Program-made: the position numbers and the translations under genes | DNA from: CALCKU01 sp964571595 | Lineage (GTDB): Bacteria > Pseudomonadota > Alphaproteobacteria > Caulobacterales > Maricaulaceae | Reading direction: 5' to 3' | Assembly: GCA_964571595.1 (NCBI GenBank) | Contig: CAZNCJ010000011.1 | Coordinates: forward strand, 1-49,864 | Length of the DNA: 49,864 nucleotides | Shown here: positions 46,428 through 49,864 of the stretch, one piece after another | How positions within the stretch are numbered: the first letter of the stretch is position 1 | Layout: every line of letters starts with the position of its first letter | Notes under the pieces: generated by a model | The model's input: only the letters and a program-made list of their open reading frames with translations | What the model was told of the DNA's origin: nothing | Database searches by the model: none

Positions 46428-47642
46428 CTATTGAGGCGCAGCCCCAGCCAAGCCTGCGAGGTTTTCTGTCGTCACAGGAATTGTTGGTACAGCTTTCACT
46501 GTTGCGAGCGGGACGTCTGGATTATTTGAAAACTCCTCTGCGTTTATCGGGGCAGGGACGATCACATCATCATATAAAGATCCAAATAGGCTGTCTTGAG
46601 CGCGTTCAGCCGGTAATTTAATCATGGCTTGCGGCGATTGTGAGCGAGGCGCGGCTTGTGGCCTTTTTTGAGGCGCTTGGACTTGAGGTCTTTGGACTTG
46701 GGGTCTTTTGGCTTGGGGTCCTTGGGCCTGCGGTGGTCTTGCCTGAGGTCTTTGTGCTTGTGGCGCTCTAATTTGAGGTCGTTGGCCATATGGCGTGCCT
46801 ATTTGAGGGCGCTGATTTTGCACAGGTCTGGCAATATGAGCAAATTGTGCATTTTGACGGCGCTGTAGCTCTAACAATCTTGGATCTGCGCCTTGAGCCG
46901 CCTGCCTGTTTACAGGACGATTCGATGGGTTAATTCCTGGCTGAGGTGGTCGGGCCGCGTAATTTTGCTGACGGTTCGCGATATTCGGGCGCGTTTGGTT
47001 TTGTGGATTAGCTTCAAGATTATGTTGAAATCGTGGGGCTTGTCGCGGCGCAAATCTTGTTTGATTTGGCGACTGTATTTGAGGGCGAGTTTGCAAAACA
47101 CTTTGTCTGTGCTGGCGCTGTAAGTTTTGTTGATGGGTTAAACTTTGCGGGTGAGGCCGGTAAGCGCTTTGGCGTGCATCTATGCGCTGCGGGATGGGCT
47201 CTCTCACGATTTTACGCCGTGGGGGTTGAACTCTATTGGGGCGGGCTTGTTGATTTATAGCTTGTGTGACTGTGGGCGCGGACTGGAAGGCATTGCCTTG
47301 TCCGATACGAATAGTGTTTGTGCCACCAGAAATGATTTTCGAGCTGGAAATTGCACTGGTAGTTTGGCCTAACCCGCTTATGCTTACAGGGCTTGAGATA
47401 GCACGGGGTGAATTAGAGTTAAGCTCGCAGACACCGCTGGCTTGGCGTTCATTGACTTTTACGAAATTCCATGTGCGGCATTGTGCATCCCCTTGGCATT
47501 GACTTTCGCAAAGCTGGGCGTGGCTGGCGGGTACGCTAGAATAGACTTTACCCGGACGGTAAGTGCCGGGTTCAGCCGCGATTGCAGGCAGAGACAGTAA
47601 AAGACTGGCACTTGTTAAAGATAGCAGTGAAAAACGGCGCAT
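46428..47642 (-). CDS. exported PAN-domain protein with Pro/Gln/Arg-rich region
   Basis: This 404-residue protein has a signal peptide (about 1-23) and a PAN/apple-like domain (about 24-95) with Cys in LCESQCQGDAQCRTWNF and VCELN. A region of about 230 residues dominated by Gln, Pro, Arg and Asn follows, including a run of short imperfect repeats like APQAQRPQARPPQAQ (about 290-335). The C-terminal 60 residues are ordinary and acidic. PAN domains bind proteins or carbohydrates. The low-complexity part is basic and probably disordered. GAGGG precedes the ATG. Function unknown. Confidence 0.82.
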   Translation of the reverse strand: MRRFSLLSLTSASLLLSLPAIAAEPGTYRPGKVYSSVPASHAQLCESQCQGDAQCRTWNFVKVNERQASGVCELNSNSPRAISSPVSISGLGQTTSAISSSKIISGGTNTIRIGQGNAFQSAPTVTQAINQQARPNRVQPPRRKIVREPIPQRIDARQSAYRPHPQSLTHQQNLQRQHRQSVLQTRPQIQSPNQTRFAPRQAPRFQHNLEANPQNQTRPNIANRQQNYAARPPQPGINPSNRPVNRQAAQGADPRLLELQRRQNAQFAHIARPVQNQRPQIGTPYGQRPQIRAPQAQRPQARPPQAQGPQAKRPQVQRPQVQAPQKRPQAAPRSQSPQAMIKLPAERAQDSLFGSLYDDVIVPAPINAEEFSNNPDVPLATVKAVPTIPVTTENLAGLAGAAPQ

Positions 47643-47696
47643 AAACCCTCACAGAAGCAGAATCGATTCGTATGATCCTAATCTCGCTTGCAAGCG

Positions 47697-47712
47697 TTAG
47701 CGTTTCGTTAAC
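47697..47712. promoter_or_regulatory. CtrA-like box TTAG-N7-TTAAC
   Basis: TTAG at 47697-47700 and TTAAC at 47708-47712 are spaced by seven bases, one mismatch from consensus. It is 55 bp upstream of the PAN-domain gene start on the minus strand. Confidence 0.3.
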
Positions 47713-47747
47713 TTTGCCTTTACATTTTCTAAGTGCTGAGTGTGGGG

Positions 47748-48524
47748 CTATGTAAAGTCGGGTTTGCGTTTCTCCAGAAAGGCCGTGTAGCCTTCTGTAA
47801 AATCCTTGCTGGCAAAACGGGATAAAAACCAGCCTATCGTTTCATCAGAATTACCAAATTGACCCATTTGATAGGCTTTGCACATTTGCTTGATAACCTT
47901 ATTTGACCCTGAAGATAATCGGCTTATCTGCTCGGCATAAGCCATTATCCGCTCTTCGAGCTTCTCGGCTTTAACGCGGTAATTAATCAATCCCATCTTT
48001 TTAGCCGCTTTTGCGTCCAATATGCGCGCAGAAAATAACATATCCATGGCATTGGACAGCCCGACCGTTTCGATCAAGCGCTGTACATCTTCATAAGGGT
48101 AAACAAGTCCGAGCTTGGCGGGTGTTATAGCAAATTTTGAACTCTTATCGGCAAAGCGTATATCGCAGCACAGGGAAAGTCCGCAGCCACCGCCCACACA
48201 GGCCCCGCGTATCATGGCCAAGGTGGGTAGGGGGAAATTTGCAAGTGCGCTCATCGCGCCTTCAATATGGGTAGAGATTTTCTCGGAACTTTCGGGCGTG
48301 GCGTAATGTGTGCCAAATTCTGAAATATCAGCACCAGAGGCAAAATGATCACCTTGACCACGCACAATAAGAACTTTTAAGTCTTTATCTTTTTGCGCTT
48401 TTTGAAGAATTTCAGGGAGTTCAGCCCACATTTGCGCATCCAGAGCATTGCGCTTCTTGGGATTGTTAATGACCAATTCGCCAATAGTTGTACTGATTTT
48501 ATTAAACTGGATTTTATCGCTCAT
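47748..48524 (-). CDS. crotonase-superfamily protein (enoyl-CoA hydratase-like, atypical active site)
   Basis: This 258-residue protein has the crotonase fold: NNPKKRNALDAQMW, the oxyanion segments HFASGADISEF and IRGACVGGGCGLSLCCD, then FAITPAKLGLVYPYEDVQRL. Both glutamates used by true enoyl-CoA hydratases (in GGGCEL and PE-x-x-LG) are replaced, by Gly and Ala. The C-terminal half, with AFLEKRKPDF, resembles the methylmalonyl-CoA decarboxylase (ScpB/YgfG) type, which also lacks them. A decarboxylase or other acyl-CoA activity is more likely than hydration; this is inference. Confidence 0.85.
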   Translation of the reverse strand: MSDKIQFNKISTTIGELVINNPKKRNALDAQMWAELPEILQKAQKDKDLKVLIVRGQGDHFASGADISEFGTHYATPESSEKISTHIEGAMSALANFPLPTLAMIRGACVGGGCGLSLCCDIRFADKSSKFAITPAKLGLVYPYEDVQRLIETVGLSNAMDMLFSARILDAKAAKKMGLINYRVKAEKLEERIMAYAEQISRLSSGSNKVIKQMCKAYQMGQFGNSDETIGWFLSRFASKDFTEGYTAFLEKRKPDFT

Positions 48525-48670
48525 AATTTCATCTCATACTTTTAAATATTCGGCAGGGCAGCTTAGGGGCTTTTTGACGCGCAGGGCGCTGTAATTCAAG
48601 ACAATATACCGTCTTGGTGTTAGCATGTTTTTCATTGCCATATATAATGGCCAAATATATCGGAGCTATT

Positions 48671-49657
48671 TTGCAGAAAATTGCCATCATAGGGGCTGGA
48701 ATTGCAGGACTTACCGCTGCGCGAGAGATTAAGCGTAAAGCAGCGGGCAGTGTAGAACTCACCGTATTTGAGAAATCGCGCGGTGTGAGTGGGCGCATGT
48801 CAACGCGCTATGCCGGTGATTTTGAGTTTGATCACGGGGCGCAATACTTCACCGCTAAAGACCCCGCTTTCAAAGCATTTGTAAAAACCAGTATGGAACA
48901 AGGCCTTATTGCCCGCTGGCCCGCCCGCGCCTTTTACCTTAGCCATAAGGGAGTTGAGGCGGATAGAGGCGGGGAGCGTTATGTCGCCACGCCGCGTATG
49001 AATAGTGTGTGTAAAGCCTTAGCGGAGCCTTTGACACTTTGCTTGGGCCACCGTGCAGAAAAACTCACACGCGAGCGCACGGGAAAATGGACGATCACAT
49101 TTGAGGCAAGCAAGGCGCAATCCGGGTTCGATCAAGTTTTACTGGCTATACCGTCTGTGCAAGCCCTCGCCTTATTACCCCGTGATTTTGCACAGAAAAG
49201 TGAGATAGCGAAAACCAAAATGGAGGCGTGTTTTGCCCTTATGGTGGGTCATGACACTTTGCCTGACTTTGGTTGGGACAGTTTACGTTTAAGCGGTCTT
49301 CCAATTAATTGGATGGCGGTAAATCATTCTAAGTCTGGGCGCAAAAAGAGGCCAGCGACATTGGTTGTTCACGCCGCGCCTGATTGGTCAGATGACTATC
49401 AAGATGCGGATAGAGCTTGGGTGCAGAGGGTGATGGAAGAGACAGCATCCGATATTTTAAATGTGGATGTGTCTGCAATGAATCACCGCTTTTTGCACCG
49501 CTGGCTATATGCATCTGTTTCTCATAGCTCACAAAGGCCTTGTTTTTATGATCCGAGGCTAAAACTGGGTGTCTGCGGGGATTGGTGTCTGGGGGGGCGC
49601 GTAGAAGGGGCATATCTGAGCGGATTAGGCCTTGCGCAGACGATCGGGTCATTTTGA
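48671..49657 (+). CDS. FAD-dependent oxidoreductase, renalase-like
   Basis: From the TTG at 48671 (GGAG five bases before) the product is 328 residues and starts at once with the FAD dinucleotide fold KIAIIGAGIAGLTAAREI. ATG codons at 48647 and 48614 would extend it. Later motifs are GVSGRMSTRYAG, FDHGAQYFTAKDPAFKAF, VLLAIPSVQALALL and the C-terminal FAD contact LGVCGDWCLGGRVEGAYLSG. This set matches the bacterial renalase-like amine-oxidase family (COG3380 type), which oxidises reduced nicotinamide isomers or amines. Substrate unknown. Confidence 0.87.
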   Translation: MQKIAIIGAGIAGLTAAREIKRKAAGSVELTVFEKSRGVSGRMSTRYAGDFEFDHGAQYFTAKDPAFKAFVKTSMEQGLIARWPARAFYLSHKGVEADRGGERYVATPRMNSVCKALAEPLTLCLGHRAEKLTRERTGKWTITFEASKAQSGFDQVLLAIPSVQALALLPRDFAQKSEIAKTKMEACFALMVGHDTLPDFGWDSLRLSGLPINWMAVNHSKSGRKKRPATLVVHAAPDWSDDYQDADRAWVQRVMEETASDILNVDVSAMNHRFLHRWLYASVSHSSQRPCFYDPRLKLGVCGDWCLGGRVEGAYLSGLGLAQTIGSF

Positions 49658-49727
49658 TCGGGCTTTAGACTTGAAAGCGCGTGTGAGACAGCATAGCTAT
49701 CAGATTGCTCGAGAGACGGAAAAGTAA

Positions 49728-49864
49728 ATGTCTAAAACGCAGATTTATAAAGAGGTCGCCGCCCAGATTTCAGCAATCATTGAGGGTGAGCCAAATGCTA
49801 TAGCGCGCTATGCTTCTGCGGCCTGCGTTTTATCCGAGGCCTTTGATTATTATTTCTGGACGGG
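49728..49864 (+). CDS. GAF-domain protein, free methionine-R-sulfoxide reductase-like (cut by window end)
   Basis: The first 45 residues are visible, starting MSKTQIYKEVAAQISAIIEG and running to FDYYFWTG at the right edge. The pattern YxEVAxQ-x-x-A-x-x-x-GE, an Ala/Asn helix and a final hydrophobic W-x-G is the N-terminus of YebR/fRMsr GAF proteins, where it reads NWAGFYL. The catalytic cysteines lie beyond the window, so activity cannot be checked. Confidence 0.75.
   Translation, partial: MSKTQIYKEVAAQISAIIEGEPNAIARYASAACVLSEAFDYYFWT

Overview
The window looks like chromosome of an aerobic alphaproteobacterium, most likely a marine, dimorphic or prosthecate Caulobacterales/Maricaulales-type organism. 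The basis is an alpha-type RpoH, a short COQ7 hydroxylase, the petABC (bc1) operon, ubiK divergent from lgt, RodZ-like HTH protein next to ispG, a class GN (marine proteobacterial) sortase with its VIT-vWA target, and several CtrA-like TTAA-N7-TTAA(C) boxes. The taxonomic call is inference from gene content. No rRNA, tRNA, insertion sequence, prophage or CRISPR array was seen.

Region 1-16 kb is an envelope/surface region. A giant secreted protein (minus strand, at least about 2,000 residues, running off the left edge) is built almost entirely of 23-residue repeats: about 50 acidic ones, then about 20 basic ones. It is followed by a HAD phosphatase, two TadG-like von Willebrand A proteins (7.3-8.7 and 14.7-16.1 kb), an FKBP lipoprotein, a DUF3179 lipoprotein and the sortase/target pair. 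Region 16-25 kb holds rpoH, a DoxX-like protein, an RluD-type pseudouridine synthase, a 1022-residue TonB-dependent receptor, overlapping dsbB-coq7 and a broken hybrid-like sensor kinase (frameshift plus in-frame stop). Region 25-36 kb has the RodZ-like protein, ispG, a DUF3137 protein, trmL, petABC, mtnP, a TPR protein, a GST, apt, a MOSC protein, an EF-hand protein and a YdcF-like protein. Region 37-43.6 kb is a minus-strand housekeeping block: ychF, pth, rplY, prs, pgeF, a MidA/NDUFAF7-type methyltransferase and lgt. Region 43.6-49.9 kb has ubiK, an NTF2-like protein, prfC, a small membrane protein, a PAN-domain protein with a Pro/Gln/Arg-rich tail, an atypical crotonase, an FAD oxidoreductase and the start of a GAF (fRMsr-like) gene cut by the right edge.

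Two 100-N gaps (4358-4457 and 30484-30583) are each flanked by an identical 55-bp sequence on both sides. They are best read as unmerged contig overlaps. Removing 155 bp at each one restores one open frame in the giant repeat gene and in cytochrome b, so neither gene is really broken.

Functionally, MtnP and Apt would together salvage methylthioadenosine to AMP. Coq7, UbiK, DsbB and petABC share ubiquinone as product or substrate. Sortase and target form a self-contained surface-anchoring module. The most unusual object is the giant two-charge repeat protein.
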